DNA of 7,655 bases from positions 1 to 7,655 of the forward strand of contig SLDF01000427.1 of NCBI GenBank assembly GCA_007125435.1, in the 5' to 3' direction. This document shows, one piece after another, positions 7,003 through 7,655 of the stretch (positions within the stretch are counted from its first letter, which is position 1; each line of letters begins with the position of its first letter). The notes under the pieces are model-generated. The model saw nothing but the letters and a program-made list of their open reading frames with translations, searched no databases and was not told where the DNA came from. The position numbers and the translations under genes were made by a program. The DNA is from Saprospiraceae bacterium. Lineage in GTDB: Bacteria; Bacteroidota; Bacteroidia; Chitinophagales; Saprospiraceae.

Positions 7003-7464
7003 CTAAGATTCGCCACTCAAACCTGATCCGAAAATCTGATCTGATAACAGTGAAAAATCTTCAGGTCTTTCATCTAACTTCTCATAATACGTGTCTCGAT
7101 CCCAAATTTCTATCTTGTCAACAAAAGCAAATAAAACCACTTCTGATTTTATGTCGGCATAATCCTGGACATTCTTACCAAGCAAAATCCTATCTGCCCC
7201 ATCAGTTGTCACATCTTTTACACCTCGAAAAAAATATCTCAAAAATTGTCTTTCCTGCGTATTGTAATAATTCAACCGCCCAATCTTCTGCGTGATATCT
7301 TCCCAAACTCTCTGCGGATACAAAACGATGTTTTTCTCAAAACCTCGATTCATAAAGAACGTATGAGCGCCACCGGTGCCTAGCTGCTTCAGTAGCGCTG
7401 CCGGCATCTTAAGCCGTCCCTTTGGATCTAGCTTACACTCATATTCACCATATAAATTGGTCAT
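7003..7464 (-). CDS. mraZ: Transcriptional regulator MraZ, first gene of the dcw cluster
   Basis: DNA-binding protein of the SpoVT-AbrB fold family, 153 residues, with two tandem swapped-hairpin domains. The first carries the family motif DPKGRLKMP (13-21). The second has DGADRILL (88-95), where the usual DxKGR core is changed: Ala-Asp replaces Lys-Gly while Arg92 is kept. In E. coli MraZ forms a ring-like oligomer and represses its own operon by binding short direct repeats in the promoter. Here three AGTGG boxes sit just upstream, so autoregulation is a fair inference. The ATG at 7464 begins the canonical N-terminus and is preceded by an A-rich AAAAGAAGA, with no strong Shine-Dalgarno. The stop is 4 nt before the preferred rsmH start. 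Confidence 0.97.
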   Translation of the reverse strand: MTNLYGEYECKLDPKGRLKMPAALLKQLGTGGAHTFFMNRGFEKNIVLYPQRVWEDITQKIGRLNYYNTQERQFLRYFFRGVKDVTTDGADRILLGKNVQDYADIKSEVVLFAFVDKIEIWDRDTYYEKLDERPEDFSLLSDQIFGSGLSGES

Positions 7465-7492
7465 TCTTCTTTTCCGCGGTTCGTTGTTGGTT

Positions 7493-7500
7493 CAAATATA
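7493..7500 (-). promoter_or_regulatory. Putative main promoter (-7 box) of the dcw cluster
   Basis: TATATTTG on the minus strand is an exact match to the Bacteroidota -7 pattern TAnnTTTG, placed 28 nt before the mraZ ATG. Transcription would begin near 7485-7490, giving a leader of about 20-25 nt. No TTTG is present at the expected -33 distance; that place is taken by AGTGG boxes, which suggests competition between RNA polymerase and a regulator. This is inferred from pattern and position alone. Confidence 0.6.
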
Positions 7501-7510
7501 GAGTAAGCTC

Positions 7511-7535
7511 CCACTTCTTACCACTTCCTTCCACT
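7511..7535 (-). promoter_or_regulatory. Three direct AGTGG boxes, candidate MraZ operator
   Basis: On the minus strand AGTGG occurs at 7535-7531, 7525-7521 and 7515-7511, each separated by 5 nt, an exact 10-bp period (one helical turn). MraZ of E. coli is known to bind three TGGG-type repeats separated by 5 nt in the same position ahead of mraZ, and Mollicute MraZ boxes contain an AAGTG core. The third box here reads AGTGGGA, closest to the E. coli form. The boxes lie 10 nt upstream of the TATATTTG box and cover the -33 region, consistent with repression. Binding has not been shown. Confidence 0.65.
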
Positions 7536-7567
7536 ATTTTTTATAAAGTTTTTCTTAACATATACAC

Positions 7568-7651
7568 ATGAGAAGTAATATCCATATGTATTTACTACTA
7601 TTTGCGTTCACTATTTCACTATTTTGGTTACACTTTTACATATTAAAATAA
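7568..7651 (+). CDS. Possible 27-residue hydrophobic peptide divergent from mraZ (unproven)
   Basis: An ATG at 7568 opens 27 codons ending in TAA (7649-7651). The peptide begins MRSNIHMYLLLF and is rich in Leu, Phe and Ile with one His and a final Lys, so it could span a membrane once. I do not recognise it. There is no clear Shine-Dalgarno site and no exact TAnnTTTG box before it on the plus strand. Short AT-rich ORFs naturally look hydrophobic, and the region also holds the AGTG repeats, so it may not be translated. Confidence 0.12.
   Translation: MRSNIHMYLLLFAFTISLFWLHFYILK
7609..7634 (-). repeat. Upstream tandem AAATAGTG repeat with AGTG cores
   Basis: AAATAGTG occurs twice back to back on the minus strand (7624-7617 and 7616-7609), and the same octamer begins the first operator box (7539-7532). 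A further AAAAGTGT lies at 7637-7630. The shared AGTG core suggests a possible second, weaker MraZ-binding cluster about 75 bp further upstream, but its spacing (14 and 8 bp) is not the 10-bp period of the main operator. In such AT-rich DNA this may be chance. Confidence 0.25.
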
Positions 7652-7655
7652 AAAA

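Noticed and set aside
7014..7016. GTG as the rsmH start
   Set aside because: Less likely than ATG at 6998: it would overlap mraZ by 14 nt and extend the N-terminus beyond the family's usual start. Kept as an alternative in the rsmH entry.
6981..7295. 104-codon plus-strand ORF opposite mraZ
   Set aside because: Complement of the mraZ coding region with no family resemblance.
1..7655. Search for defence genes, mobile elements, CRISPR arrays or a novel multi-gene system
   Set aside because: All coding space is taken by seven standard dcw genes; no direct-repeat/spacer array, transposase, integrase or tRNA-like sequence was seen on either strand.

Overview
The window is the upstream part of a division and cell wall (dcw) cluster, with every gene on the minus strand. 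Read in the direction of transcription, from high to low coordinates, the order is mraZ, rsmH, an ftsL-like gene, ftsI (a class B penicillin-binding protein with a PASTA domain), murE, mraY and murD. murD runs off the window at position 1. All seven genes are intact where visible, and I see no mobile element, CRISPR array, tRNA or rRNA.

The organism is most likely a member of the Bacteroidota. Four things point that way: a promoter-like TATATTTG box (pattern TAnnTTTG) ahead of mraZ; the small FtsL of the Bacteroidota type (FtsL_2-like); an MraY of 416 residues with a long extra periplasmic loop; and an order in which murE is followed directly by mraY with no murF between them. The DNA is moderately AT-rich. 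I cannot place it below phylum with confidence.

Layout: 7465-7655 is the AT-rich control region, with a Bacteroidota-type promoter and three AGTGG boxes at an exact 10-bp period, which look like the autoregulatory binding site of MraZ. From 7464 down to 2177, five genes are packed tightly (overlaps or gaps of 4-13 nt), which implies co-transcription and translational coupling. A 230-nt gap (1947-2176) then separates murE from mraY. It holds a terminator-like hairpin, a promoter-like sequence nested inside that hairpin, and a second inverted repeat abutting the mraY start. mraY and murD follow, with a 1-nt stop/start overlap.

Functionally, MurD and MurE add the second and third residues of the stem peptide (D-Glu, then probably meso-diaminopimelate) to the UDP-MurNAc precursor. 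MraY moves the finished precursor onto undecaprenyl phosphate to make lipid I. FtsI cross-links septal peptidoglycan, FtsL belongs to the divisome scaffold, RsmH methylates 16S rRNA, and MraZ is the DNA-binding regulator of the cluster. The proteins are conventional. The observations most worth following up are in the regulatory DNA: the MraZ-type boxes, the nested promoter and terminator, and the non-ATG start of murE. I found no convincing undescribed system.
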